A stretch of DNA of 64,000 nt, taken from Pisolithus tinctorius. Taxonomy: Eukaryota > Basidiomycota > Agaricomycetes > Boletales > Pisolithaceae. Positions 1 through 12,480 of this stretch are shown here, in pieces; position 1 is the first letter of the stretch, and the number at the start of each line of letters is the position of its first letter. The stretch is taken from the NCBI GenBank assembly GCA_024663395.1, contig JANFAH010000003.1, positions 3,100,001 to 3,164,000 on the forward strand, in the 5' to 3' direction. The translations under genes were made by a program, and so were the position numbers. A model generated the notes under the pieces. It ran no database searches and was not told where the DNA came from. It saw only the letters and a program-made list of their open reading frames with translations.

Positions 1-3000
1 TAGTCGCACAGCACTATCCTCGGTGTTATGTCTTCAAGTTATATCCCAGAGATGCCAGTCGCGCACAGAACCCACACCATCTGCAAAGGGCCATGGCAGG
101 AAATGTCACATTGTATGAAATCAACGTCCCTGCTGTAGTGGATATGCTAGAGGGCAGATTGCTACTGCAGAGTGTAGAGACACTGTCCAGTGTGTTGGCG
201 ATCATGTTGGTTGGAACGAAACAACTGCCAAAGAGTTGGCTGTCTCGCACCTTTCGAGTGCACTGTGATGTGGTTCTAGAGGCACTGAAATGGCTGCAGG
301 CAAACAATGAGAACTATAACGATGTGACAATATCAGAAGAACATATCAACATGCTACCAGTCGATGGCATTCCAGCAGAGATCGAAGCCACGATCTGATA
401 TGAGGAGAGCGAAGCAGTTGCTCTCCAGGAAAGAGAGGGGTACACAATGAATGAGTGCATCATAGACGAAGGTAAAGTTATGCATCTAAGAAACCACGAA
501 GCCAACGGCAACTTCATGTATACGAGACAGACACTGCAGATGTCATGCCATTGCACATGCTTGGAGTGGCAGATCTCGAGCTGATGAAACTGTCCTCCTC
601 GGAATTGATGGCTCAGGCACTTGCGAATCTCAATGATAACAGCATAGAGGGAGGTTATGTCATGCACCATGGCAATACACCAATCAACGACTTCCCTCCC
701 CCAACCTTGTCACCTGCCACGCACAACCCACTCGGCGCAGCATTCCTGGTGCTCTTTCCCTACGGCAAGGGGGCCATGGAAGCAGAGCATCCAGTCAACA
801 TTAGCCTGCACGAACATTGTAAGTGGGCGATGCAGTATCATGATCGTCGATTCGCCATGCACCATTCCTTCCCATTCATGGTCTTCGCACTCATGCAAAA
901 GCGAGAGGCTATGCGAACAGCGCGACTTCAAATGAGGCGCAAAGATTTCGAATGGGACACACTTGCCTTGTCATCCATCACAGTGGCTGACCTCAAAAAA
1001 GCAGCAGCTGAGGAGGCCTGTCATGAGCCGATTGGTAATGCTTGGGTGCACACGTTGCGGCGACATGTCACTGCAGCGAATGGCTGTGTACTAGGGTCAG
1101 ATAATGCTTGAGCCAGTTACCAAAGTATGATATGGGGCACGTGTCTAATGCTCAGTGGCCCATCACTCTGGTTGACCATAAACCCTGTTGACATACACGA
1201 TCCAATCGCCCAGATATTTGCAGGGGAGGACATAGACTTGAACGAATTCAATCCGCAAATGGGACCTGATAGTAACCGACGTGCGGAGAACATTGCAGGG
1301 AATCCTTATGCTGCTGCCCGCTACTTTCACTTCATCATTCTCACCACTTTGGAGACACTCTTTGGCATTTGCCGCACAGGCAATAGGACCATGTGCGACA
1401 TGGGCATGCTCGGCCGTGTGGCGGGTTACTTTGGTGTCGTGGAGGCGCAGGGCAGGGGCATGCTTCATGTGCATATGCTGCTGTGGCTGGCGAATACTCC
1501 AAATGTGAATGAAATGCATGCCTGGTTGCAACAGGAGAGTTTTCGGGACACGATCCAAGCCTACATTCGAGCAAATATCTGTGCTCATCTGGATGATCTC
1601 ACCGAACAGGATCTGAAGAAGATGCCTAGAGACACTCAGCTAGCATATTCACGGCCACATGATCCACGCACCCCAGGATGGCAAGAGCAAAACCACAAGT
1701 TTGAAAGACAACTGGTAAGGTCCCAGCAACTTCATACATGCTCCAGGGCAACATGTCTGCGCACCACATGCAAGGGTCTTGTTTGCAAGCGAAGGGCACC
1801 ATGGCTGCTGAGTGAGGTTGACTACGTCGACGAGCGGGGCAATTGGGGTCCCCAACGAATGCATGGGTATATAAACTCTTATTGCCCCACCTTGCTGATG
1901 ACAATGCAGTGCAACAACGACCTCAAAACCAACACCAATGGAGCGGATACTAAAGACGTCGCATTCTATATCACTGCATATGCCACCAAAAAACAAAAGA
2001 AGAGTCATAACCTTTCAGCATTGATGGCATCGGCATTGCCCTATCATGTAAATAATCCGAAGTATGACAACATCCACAAACGCAATCACCTCTTGATATA
2101 CTGCTGTGATCAATTGTGAGGCAGAACTATCAGGACCACAGGTTGTGTCCTACCTGATGGGATATGGAGACACGTTCACCTCGCACAACTATGCTGCATT
2201 GTACACAGGGCCCTTATTCAGTACGATCAAGGGGTTGTATCCAGAGTTTTCAGTAGGCGAAACAGAGAGGTGTGTTCCTATGTCACCCGGGCGGCATGAT
2301 GACTGGCATACTCACCATCATGTCCGGCCAGGTATTCATACCACTTGAACAGTCAGGGAAATGAGCGAACAGACAGTGATGAGAATAATGACGTTGTAAC
2401 CTTATGGTGCACTGGCGGAGGGCAACTGTATATGTGCACACAAATGGAGGATTATCTCCACCGCAGCGCTGAGATGGAGGATCTGTCACTTCTCGCGTTT
2501 GTGTGTGACACATGGGAAGAACGTTATACACCCAGTGATGAGGACCAAAGTGTGCAAATGTCACAGACAAGGGGCTGGCCTGCACACATGCACTCAGCTT
2601 ATCATGAGGAACACCCCAAAGCTCAAACGCACTGCCGGGTTCGACGAGCCAGAGGACACAATACCCTCCCACAAGTTGTTGGCCCATGGCTGCCCCATCA
2701 CGATGACAGCAGCACATATGATTTCTACTGCGCGTGCATGTTGGCCCTGTTGAAGCCGTGGTGAGTTGGAGGCGATCTGAAGAGCGATGAGGAGGAGTGG
2801 TGTGCAGCCTTAGAACGTATGAAGGCTTCAAATACACCATGGGAGACGCACGTGCTTGCCAGTTTGCAATACTATTATGACTCTAAAACGGTGTGCGAAA
2901 TGGCTGCAGTTGCAGGAGAGGGGAGTGAACAATACCGACTGGTACGGGATCCGCAAATGGCAGACGCGGTGGAGGATACTGCCAACGACACAGACGAATG

Positions 3001-5290
3001 CGCCGACTGGACAGCAACTCTCACCGAGACAGATCTGGCAGCATTCAAACGTGACCAACTTTCTGTGAGAGAACAGGCTCATGCAAAACATGCAATTGCC
3101 ATAGCCCTGCAGTATGGCATGTTCACAGCCAGCACCCCCTGCCAGCCATCAGAAAATTATTCCTATCGAATAGCCATAGGAGGCGACGAACCTCAACTCG
3201 AAGGATGGTTGAGTGCCATGCGTGCCATGGTGGAAAGTCCAAACCAGAATCACCTCTCTGACATCGCAGACAAAGACATGGACCACAGCAGCGTGATGGA
3301 GACCGACGGCATGATAGCCACCGAGGCAGGAGGTGCATACATGCTCACCCAACTGGCAGCTGTTGAGAACACTCTTCAGCCTAGTGAAGTCAATGACTTG
3401 TTAGATGATCAACGGCGAGCATACGACATCATCGATTGGCACTTACAGCACTTTGTGAGTGGACGGTGCCTGGATCAACTGCGAATGATCATTCCTGGGG
3501 AGGGAGGGGTAGGCAAGTCGAAGACAATTCAGACAATCTCTGAGAATTTCGCACGGTGTGGTGTTGGAGGAATGCTTGTGAAAGCCACATACACTGGCAT
3601 CGCAGCCTCAGTGATTGATGGGAAGACTCTGCACAACATAGGTACGATGACTCACCACAATGAAAGTCACAACTGACACAGCACTGACAGGCATGATCCC
3701 ACTCAACGGTGGCAAACAATCAGCACAGACAGTAAAAAAGCTGGAGGAATACTGGCACGACAAATCCTATCTCATCATCGACGAAATGTCAATGCTCTCA
3801 TGACCATTCCTGGCCAAACTCTCAAACATCATTTGTCGAGCTCGAACAGGCACAGATGCGACGTCCACCGATCTTCCATTTGGTGGGCTGAACATTATCA
3901 TGGTCAGGGATTTCCATCAGTTTCCACCTGTGGCTACAAAAGCGTCCACTCCATTATTTTGGCCGTCTAATGTGGAGAAAGATATGCACGAGGAACAGGT
4001 TGGCCAACATATTTATGAACAATTTGACATCGTGGTTCACCTGAAGACACAAGTGAGAGTCACCGACGCAGAGTGGACCGATCTGCTGTGGCATGTCTGC
4101 AATGGCACCTGCTGCAAGTGCGAAATTAACATGCTTCGTGGGCTTGTGTTGGGAAACCCTACATGTCCAGCGACTGACTTCAGCTGCTTGCCTTGGAAGG
4201 ATGCTGTATTGGTGACCCCACAGCATGCCATGCGTATCGTTTGGAATTCAATGACTGTGAAAGAACGTGCAAACATGGATGGGATGTCACTCATCAGCTG
4301 TCCTGCTGTCAACACCATAGCTGGACGGGCACTGACCTTGCAAGAGAAATTTGCAGTCGCTGCCAATCCGAAAAGTGGGCAGGGTCACAATCGACAGGAG
4401 CAAGGGGGATTGTCGGACAAGGTGGTGCTTGCCATTGGCATGCAAGTGATGGTTACATTCAACATTGCCACCGATCTCGACCTGGCCAATGGAGCGCGAG
4501 GCTGCATGGTGGACATCATGCTTGATTCAAGGGAGAGTGGCAACACCTGTGGGGAGAATGTGATTCAGCTGCAGTATCCACCTCTATATGTGCTCGTGGA
4601 GATGAAGCATACCAGAGTCAAAGCACTGCCAGGACTACGAGCTGGTGTGTTGCCGGTCATGCCCATCTGTAGAACATTCTCTGTCACAACAGCGGCCAGC
4701 AAGCAAGCAACGATCTCCTGCATGCAGTTGCCAATAACACCAGCATATGCATTTACAGATTATTGTGCTCAAGCACAAACACTGGAGCACTGCATAGTCG
4801 ACATCGGCATGCCACCTAGTGGTCAGTTGACACCGTTCAACACATATGTGGCACTATCACGTAGTCGAGGCCATGAGACGATCCAGCTGTTAAGAGAGTT
4901 CGACGACCGACTGTTCACTCAGCACCCGAGTGAATACCTACGAAGGGAAGACGAGCGTCTGCACAAAATGGATGAGGAGACCAAACAATGGTGGGGGGAG
5001 GCCAAAACGGCGGCAGGCGTATACAGAAGAATAGATAGCGTAAGATGAAGATACCGATCAGACTACCTCTGTACAATAACCGTTCCCTCGCCTTGCAACG
5101 TGGGGCACGCGTGGCAATCGATCACGCAAGCAGTCACGAGTGATGGGGTTTGCCGTGCGGAGTGTGTTTACAGGCAAATGCGCGGATGTCGAAAAAAGCG
5201 TCTCAATTTCGGGCGGGAGTGACCTTGTAAACAAGGTGATGAAGGCATTACATGCCTGGCACGAAGGTTGGACTCCAACAGTGAGACTAG
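1..5290 (+). mobile_element. Helitron (rolling-circle transposon), autonomous type, decayed, cut by the left window edge
   Basis: The region carries one degraded Rep/helicase reading frame of the Helitron type (see the pseudogene entry). The 5' end lies outside the window. A candidate 3' end is the CTAG at 5287-5290, preceded by a perfect 13-nt palindrome (5267-5279, GTTGGACTCCAAC) with a 7-nt spacer; a second perfect inverted repeat, CCTTGTAAACAAGG, lies at 5223-5236. Helitrons are known to end in CTRR shortly after a short palindrome, so the layout fits, but the base after CTAG is C rather than the usual T, so the end is tentative. The coding identity is secure; the boundary is inference. 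Confidence 0.65.
7..5048 (+). pseudogene. Helitron Rep/PIF1-like helicase, degenerate, 5' partial
   Basis: In family order the fragments are: a DUF6570-like N-terminus (7-398), the helitron-helicase-like N-terminal domain (545-1111), the rolling-circle Rep domain with the HUH-type motif GMLHVHMLLW (about 1457-1486) and a tyrosine motif FYITAYATKK (about 1963-1992), a linker (2106-2764), then a PIF1/RecD-like helicase with Walker A GEGGVGKSK (about 3499-3525), Walker B YLIIDEMSML (about 3769-3798), FHQFPP (about 3912-3929) and the C-terminal YVALSRSRG motif (about 4846-4872). The frame is broken by TGA stops at 396-398, 1109-1111, 2762-2764 and 3801-3803, and by frame changes near 400-545, 2100, 2345 and 3676. 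The element cannot make an intact transposase. The left part continues beyond the window. Confidence 0.88.
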
Positions 5291-5591
5291 CATATGCTGG
5301 CTCAGAAAGGAAGGGCTGACAAGGATTATCGATTATATTTGGATTCTCTAAATGTGTTTAACCAGTGCTCCTTTTCGTGGCATAGCGGTGGACGGTGGAA
5401 AAGAAGGACAAGGATCCCCAACAACACCGCTCAGGGGCAAGTCAGTTATGCCTACTTCATTATGTAATCACGCGGCATTTCATTAGGAGCTGCCTAATTT
5501 GGGTGCCACCTTGACCACACTACTCTGCCTGTGCTCCAGCGAACCAGGGCATAGAGTCTGACGCTAACTAGGTCGTTTTCAGCTTGGCTAG
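5291..5591. other. Spacer between Helitron and next gene
   Basis: No convincing reading frame. It holds the sequence downstream of the candidate Helitron end and presumably the promoter and 5' leader of the gene starting at 5592. No clear TATA element was seen. Confidence 0.4.
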
Positions 5592-8500
5592 ATGGGAGAC
5601 AAAGGTTCCTCCATAGATCCAGTAGCCAGCTGCACATTGCGCATGGAAGACCCTCCCGCTCGATCACCCCGCATTCGGCTTCCGAACAGGTTTCTCACAT
5701 CTCGGTCTCATGAAGGGTCTTCTGGGTCATCCTTCCCGTCTTCTTTGCAGGAACCTATTTCATTTTCAAGGTCGGATGTGCTTGACCCGGTGGGTTTGAA
5801 TGAGTCCAGGCGACGTGCTCAATCGTTTGGCTTGGAGTCCAATGAACACGAACGAAACACCGTGAAGAAACCTTCCGTGCGTTACGGATCACGCAGGAGG
5901 TCAAAGCGTGCCAGCCAGGGTCCTCGATGGTCGGGTTTAATGGAAGAGTCACTGATGCCCGACTTCCAGCCCGGCGCCTTCTCGGATGAGTACGACCTGT
6001 GTGCGTTGACTACTAGATTGCTTGTCATTCACGAGTATTCATCCCCGTATTTACAGCGCAGGAAGGTAAGCGAACGAGTCTTGACCCGCGTGCACTGACC
6101 AACGTTTGCCCAACAGATCCCAAGATTTTACAAGATGTACAGAGAGCTCTGCAGTTGCAGTCGCGACGCAGAGATCGCAGGTCATATCAGGCTAAGCCCT
6201 CAGACGACGACACATCACAATTGACCAACGTTGTTGATTCCTTCACTGCCCGTCCGTCCAGCTCTTCAACAACACCAATGGAACAGTCCACATCCGATCA
6301 TCTGCTGGTTACTCCGCTGCCATCGGACGTAGACTTCAGTCCACTCACGAAGTCGGTCCCTCTCCATCCTGTCCCTCTATCCTCTAACGGAGGGGCTACT
6401 CTTGACTGGGCTGGTTCACAGTCTGAAGATGAAAAGTTAGACAAGCTATGGCCAATACACAAGGGTAGACGTAAGGGAAAGGAGAAGGCACCACCCGCAA
6501 ATCGAGCATTCATTGAAAAGCAAGAAGCACTCTTCATAGGTTTGTCGTTATGGATGATTATGGAGGAAAAAGCTCACCAACAAGGACTTTTTGACAGACA
6601 GGATTGCCAGAATCAAAGCAGAGGCATCTGCAACGACAGTTCGGAAAGCAGTTATTGTGAAAGAGCAGCTTGGTCGCCAGTATAGTGTGGTGTTCAGTTC
6701 AATTGCCAACGGACTCACTATCAACTTGGCCGAGGTGGTGCGCTGGTATTTTGCTTCCACGCTTGATATGCGGGCCTGGTTAGATGGTGCTGAGCCTTTG
6801 ACGTGGCTGAAGCATCTGTTGGATAATCGGGGGAATGACCGTGTAAGATGGCGCGTGTCAGCTCTCCTTATGGAAGAGTATGCAAGGTTCAAGAAGGGCG
6901 TAGGCCACGGACAGCCTTCTCCTATTGTTGGCTCAACGGTGTCATCCCCGTCGTTCCCCTCTTATCTCTCACCTCACATTGCAAAGTCACCTATCTCAAT
7001 CACGGCTTCGTCAGACGCCTCCCCCAGTACTTCTGCCAGCAAGGCTCGCTTACCAGAGAGTCATATATCGTTTAGTCCGCTCGTGGCAAACTCTCGCAAC
7101 TCTATCGACGACTCTCAAGGTCATGGACATGCAAGGATCAAGGGCTGGCGACGGTCCTTACCCACATTTATCGAAGGCGCAAGTGCTCGTGTTAATCCCT
7201 TCCCATATAGCGCTGTCACACCACCAGGAAGCCTCTCTCCCGCGAGCAGCCATTTCGGCTTCCGCGACGCCGTTCGCCGCTTCCCTGAAGAGGGGTCTTC
7301 TTCAGCCCATGGCTCTCAATCTGAGGATCAAAATGATTCTTCTCTTGATGCATCTCGATTAAACCCTAGGCAGAAGCGCGAGCCCCGTTTTCTACTTCGC
7401 AGGGTCCAACCATCCCGGCCACCATCACCAGGGGTGAACGATAGGGGGGGACCATCTGATCCGCCACCGCCTGTCGCGTCGAGAGCCGAAATCGAAGGTC
7501 ATATACAGAACGACACTGTCAATCCTGAGGCATTACCCTCGAAGAGTGCAATTGTGGATAAGGGAGACTCGACCCTCTCTGGTGATACCCCTCCTAAGCC
7601 TTCGTATCGCAGCATATCGTTACCGCTTGGTAATTGTATGCCCTTCAAGCCGGCCTCAGAGAATGACGAAGGCAAACTAGAGGCGGAGTATGGCCTTAGA
7701 TGGAGGTGAGGCTTGTGTTCATCCTTGTGATGCATGATTAACGATGGTGACATTCCAGGATACTTGAGGAGTTGAAGGGTCACAATCATAGGCTCCGTCA
7801 TAGGCTGCAGAGGGTAGCAGCCGATATCCGCGAGTACGAGATTCTTTGTTCAAATGCACTGCCTACCCTCGGAATTTCGTACCGCAGTCTCCCTCCAGAG
7901 CTCCTCGATGCCATTGGCCATGACCCTTCCTCGGTAACCGGCGGAACCCGTAAATATCGAGGTTGGCAGGCTGTTGAGGACGTCCACGATCGTGTCACAC
8001 GTCAGCGTGAGATTATCAGGCTGTTTCTATCCACAACGGGTGAAGATGCCCTTGCTATTCCGGACATCTTAGACAAGCCCATCACGCTGTTGATGGAAAA
8101 GCTTCAGGCAATCCAGCGGGTGCAACAACCTCTGAACGAGAAGGCGGATGATGTTAACAAGATACTTGCGGAGGTCAGATCGATTCATGCGACCGTTAAA
8201 AGGGAGTATAACGAGGCAGTTTCGCACACCTCAGTCGTCTATCCAGAGGTTAGTGAACATGTCTTTGTGTAATGTATGCCTGACTACTAACCCTGAATTC
8301 GAGTTATCCCATGTTGTCGCCCTGGTGGAAAAGTACCAAGACCAGTACCAACAGATCTGGGAGTTCGGCATGGACGTGCTGACGTTCGTCCTCGATACAA
8401 TTACACCTTTCTGGAGAAACTATGGAAAGACTATCATGGAAGATATCCAAGACTTTCTTATCATCCCTTGGTACCGGAATGAATTCACTGGAGAGCCCAA

Positions 8501-8798
8501 GCGCTACCCAGTGGAATCCCTTCCTCGTCGATCTGTACGCCACTGGTTCTCTTTCTTGGGGCTGTTTGCTTTTATTATCTTGATTACTTTCCTCCAAGCA
8601 CGCGCCGCAATTACCTCCACATGGCATTACAGGCTACTCTGGATTGATAACCATGGGATTCGGTGGGCGATTCTACCACTCTTTTGGGTTGCAATTGTCA
8701 TCCAGTGGGTTGCTGTTATCATCGAACTTTGCATCGTCTTCTTGCATGCTGCTGTCGTCTCGTGGTGGCTAGGTTGGCTTGTTGGGCTCTGCACATAA
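5592..8798 (+). CDS. Unknown protein with coiled segments and a hydrophobic C-terminal membrane region
   Basis: A gene of about five exons is supported by matching splice phases. Introns: from 6066 to an acceptor at 6124 or 6154 (the one at 6116 gives an early stop), 6540-6597, 7706-7758 and 8249-8303. The N-terminal half is Ser/Pro/Arg-rich and probably disordered. A more conserved-looking block runs from about 6598 to 6900 (REL-type helices ending in a Tyr/Phe-rich stretch). A helical segment follows at 7759-8248. The last exon (8304-8798) holds two or three hydrophobic stretches rich in Phe, Ile, Val and Trp (around 8545-8600 and 8655-8790) that look like membrane spans close to the C-terminus. 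I do not recognise the family. Start chosen at the first ATG of the open frame; the exon 1/2 junction is the least certain part. Confidence 0.6.
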
Positions 8799-8894
8799 CT
8801 TCCCCATGCCTTCTAAGTTTCATCCCATGCATTCATTAGTATACCTTTAACTTGCGTCATAATCGTACATCATACACGATACCATCAGCTCTAT

Positions 8895-10684
8895 TTATAT
8901 ATTCAGATCATCAATGGCATTTTTATTGTTATTAGCAGGCGGGATTTTTGTAGCAGCCGTTGCAGGTTGCGAGGCAGGTTGTGGCAAATCCTGGTCCGCT
9001 TCTTCAGTGTCCGGAAGATCACTAGCAGCGACAGGTTTTGCTGGATTGGAAACCCGACCATCATTGACACACGGCCGACAGTAGCCTGAAAATTCGTTGC
9101 GTTCAGACGAACGACGACACCAGCTAACATACTTACGCCCTCCCTGGATAAGTGGTACTTCGCTCTGACCACACGAAAGACAAACAATCCGTGGAGGCTC
9201 AAGTTGGTTTTTGTTTTGAGTGGGTCGCTTCCGTTTTGCAGTGAGAGAACCTGGAGCGTTGCCATCCGCCACGTTCTTCCGAGTCGTCTTTCTCCTATTT
9301 TTACTGCTTTCTGTTGCAGGTTTGATGAGCTTCATGGAGTATGAAGGTACTGCAGCCTGATTGGAGGTAAGCAACGTGATGTCGTATCCAGAGTCATGAA
9401 CTCACGTTTTGGACTTGAGAAAGCTGCGAACCCTCCGGAAGTCGGTGCGCCAGAAACGCCCTGTCTTGCGGTTTCTGCATGGAACACGCGACTGAGTATC
9501 ATTATAACGAGGGATGGATAAACTACCTACGATTTCGCTAAGGACTTTGCAGTTCTCTCCTGCATTGGGTCCCACCCAACGTGAGATTGTGTCCCATACA
9601 GCCGAGCTGGCCGATTTAAACCGGAAGCTCACGACCTGCTTCGGGGTAGTCTCGATCTCCGGGACACCTTCAACACTCTGAGCGTTCGGGAAAGTAAATG
9701 GGACAGCAGTGGTGAGGATGATGTCCCCGAACGAGCCTGATATTCCGGGTAAAGAGACAAATTCACATTTCGAAGGTCCTCGAGGAAAAGTCCAACGATC
9801 GATTAGATTTTCTCTAAACTCTAATACGAGATCGAAATCCCTGGTGGGGGGTTGTAGTTGATATTGCGACGTTGTCGGCAAGGCTGGAGTTCCGGAGTCG
9901 GCACGCGCTTTTGACTGAGTAAAATCGATCGATGGTTTGGTGGCGTCAACTGCCGCGGAGGGAGAGCTTGCAAGGGATTGAATGAGTAGACCAAGTGTCT
10001 TGAGCTGATCTGGCGATGCTTTCCCGGCGACGGCCAATTGGAGGAGATTTGCAAGGGTCGGATTAGAAGCAGCTGCCTGGTTAACTTGTGCAACGAGGGC
10101 TTGCGTAACGTGGAGCGTCGATGGCAGAGAAGCCAACAGGGGGGTAGAGTTCGGCAACGCAGTCAAAGTTGTTTCGTTCGCCTGGCTGGATTGAGGCCTC
10201 AATTGCCACGAACCTGATGGCACCGACTGATACACAAAGGTAGTCGACGGTGCGACAGGCACGGCGACTGGGTGGTAGTGAACCTCGAAGACCGTCGTGT
10301 CTGTGAATATATGGGGACCAATTTCGAGAGTGCATCTGCCACGGTTATACATTGTGTGCGGCGGCGGCACGACATCGGGTTGCTTTCCTCCTCTTGAACG
10401 AGTCGAGAACTTTGGGAACGACGATCGCAGCCATTTTTCCCTTGCTGCAGCAAACCAGAGTGAGCATTTCCGACAGAACGACGAGAGACGTTAGGCAGAT
10501 CTGACATTGCTTCAGAGACTGTAATATTACAAAACTGGCTAAACCTGAGAACGCAGAGGACACGGAGAACAGAGTTTTATTACCTTTCGTCGACAGCCTT
10601 CAACTCGGCCCCTGCAAATGCTCTGGTCTCCCAGTCAGGCGTATCCCCGACAGGCAGCTTCAAGATCTGAGTGGATCGGTTCAT
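8895..10684 (-). CDS. Unknown protein with a C-x2-C-x13-C-x2-C zinc-finger motif near the C-terminus
   Basis: A minus-strand gene with several exons. The best ATG is at 10684, giving a short first exon that ends at a GTAATA donor about 10580. The main body lies at about 9430-10400 and the last exons end at 8895. Splicing a GTAAGT intron at about 9138-9082 joins CLSCGQSEVPLIQGGR to YCRPC, producing a four-cysteine zinc-ribbon-like motif. The adjacent sequence is Lys/Arg-rich and then Pro/Gln-rich. A Phe/Val-rich globular block of about 120 residues (minus strand 9860-9500) precedes it. The N-terminal exon junction around 10440-10580 could not be settled; reading frames conflict there. The family is unknown to me; a nuclear DNA- or protein-binding role is only an inference from the finger and basic patch. 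Confidence 0.55.
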
Positions 10685-10787
10685 AGGGTTTGTGTGGTTT
10701 TGTTTGTCACACTACTAGGATATGATTGATTTGATCTTGTCAGGCCAGCGATAGACTGCAACTATCGTGGTGACTCCGTAGTTGAAA
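10685..10787. promoter_or_regulatory. Compact divergent promoter (zinc-finger gene / BDP1)
   Basis: Only about 103 bp separate the proposed ATG codons of the minus-strand zinc-finger gene and of BDP1. Both promoters and 5' leaders must lie here or overlap the coding starts. No TATA box is evident. The spacing depends on both start predictions being right; that of BDP1 is the firmer. Confidence 0.45.
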
Positions 10788-12337
10788 ATGAGCACGCGCG
10801 TTCGTAAGTCGATCGTCCTGTGTTTCTCGTTAGAAACATCTTACTTTGTCTACAGAAAAGGGTGGTACTGTCTTCCGGCCTGTTACAAAGGCCCGAGCGC
10901 GCACGGCAGATACTTCCTCGGATAGGCAGACTTCACTGTCTCAGGATACTCGCTTGTCACAGGCTACTCCGCTACCTGATGAAGCTCCTGACAGTGCACT
11001 CCCACCCGCTCTTTCCCCGATGCCGCCCACGGTAGTCCCCGTTAGACTCCCATTTACCCCATCTTCAGATGTATCGAATGTTCAAACCGTTCCTTCCGGT
11101 ACTCCGATCATTGTTGCACCGTCTAGAGCACCATCGCGAGTGCAACTGACTGAGTTACAACCACCACCAGTGTCAGAAGGCGATGTAGTCACCAGTTCAG
11201 TCGAGGACGAGACTTCATCTCAGAAAACCACACGGCGACCAAGATCAAGGTCTGGATCAACCACGTCTAGAAAACCTCGGAAAACACGGCGGCCCACAAC
11301 TCCTGCTTTTGATGCCGAAGCTGACGCAGGAGAAGACCTGGATCCGACCTCAGTCACAATGGCAGCCTTGTGCGAAGACACAGGCCAAGGTCGCGTCAGT
11401 AGCAAAGCCGCCCAAATTGTTCAAAATCATCAAGTATGGAAAAGGTCCAATCGCGAAAAAAGGACGAGAATGCGGGTGATCATGGAAGCGAAGAAGTACG
11501 GCCGTGGTGAGGACGCTGACACGGCTCAAGAAAATGGCGCTAGGGAGGTTCGCTCCGAAGAAGGTTCTACAAGAAACACGACTCCGGGACTGTGCACAGA
11601 CGCTACTTCAGTTCCCACAGCTGAAGATACCTCTGGGAGCGGTTTCGATTACTCGCAGAATGTTTCTACAAGCCAGTATAATGTCCAAGTTCGCATTGGG
11701 CCCAATGGGGAAACGATCGTAGACGAGGAGTCCTTATTCGTGGACCGTAATGCAGAAGAGGAAACAGCAAATTACACCCTTGTAGAAGAATCTGACGTCT
11801 CCAAGTTTGTCAACTCGGGGACCTATGGCAAACGCTTCCGAGGTTCGCGATGGAGTGCAGAAGAAACGGAGCTGTTTTATGATGTAAGACTGAGGTTCCG
11901 CGTCAATTACTATTTTTCTCAGAGCCCCGTAGGCGTTATCGCAATTCGGGGAAAACTATGAACTCATTTCCTACGTGCTTCCTGGTCGAGATCGTAAAGC
12001 ATGCAAAAACAAATTCAAGGCAGAGGACAAGAGGAATCCAAGCAGGATTGACTTCTGCCTCAAAAATCGCCGGCCCTATGGTATCGTCTTGACTTTTTCG
12101 CAGAAGCGTTGCTAACCTACATTTGCAGATATGCAAACACTTTCTCGCATGACAGGAAAGGACTTTGATGGACCCACACCTGAGATTCGTGCCCCCACAA
12201 CATTGTCCCTAGCAGATCAACCGAAAGGTCCCGAGCAAGAAGACCAACAGGGCGAGGAAGACATCACCAAGACATTGTCTGCTGCCCAGGGGAGTGGCGA
12301 AGAAGTACTTGGAGATGTAACAATGTTTGAAGCATGA
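10788..12337 (+). CDS. BDP1: Transcription factor TFIIIB component B'' (Bdp1)
   Basis: Bdp1 joins TBP and Brf1 to form TFIIIB, which recruits RNA polymerase III to tRNA and other small RNA genes. Four exons splice in phase: 10788-10803, 10856-11883, 11933-12080 and 12129-12337, giving 466 residues. The N-terminus is disordered and Ser/Pro/Thr-rich with a basic patch. The signature SANT domain spans exons 2-4: GSRWSAEETELFYDALSQFG, then an ELISYVLPGRDRKACKNKF stretch and the KAEDKRNPSRI continuation. These are the most conserved Bdp1 residues, so the call is strong. The length is close to the smaller fungal Bdp1 proteins. The gene ends 57 bp before a tRNA gene on the same strand. Confidence 0.93.
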
Positions 12338-12394
12338 GATCTGTGGATATCATGGTGTTAGATGCAATCCACAGGAAGACCAACATATTGTGAA

Positions 12395-12476
12395 GCCGGG
12401 ATAGCTCAGCTGGGAGAGCAACAGACTGAAGTTGGTCGATTTCTGGAGGTCCCGTGTTCAATCCACGGTCCTGGCA
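12395..12476 (+). tRNA. tRNA-Phe (anticodon GAA) with a 9-nt intron
   Basis: The cloverleaf can be drawn base by base. Acceptor stem GCCGGGA (12395-12401) pairs with TCCTGGC (12469-12475) with one G-T wobble. The D arm is 12404-12419 (GCTCAGCTGGGAGAGC). The anticodon arm begins ACAGA-CTGAAG, with GAA at 12428-12430. The T arm CCGTG-TTCAATC-CACGG is 12452-12468. After removing nine bases at about 12432-12440, just 3' of position 37 where nuclear tRNA introns sit, 73 nt remain, the exact mature length without CCA. The outermost anticodon-stem pair (A27-G43) is a mismatch. A box and B box are intact, so the gene looks functional. Confidence 0.93.
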
Positions 12477-12480
12477 CTTA

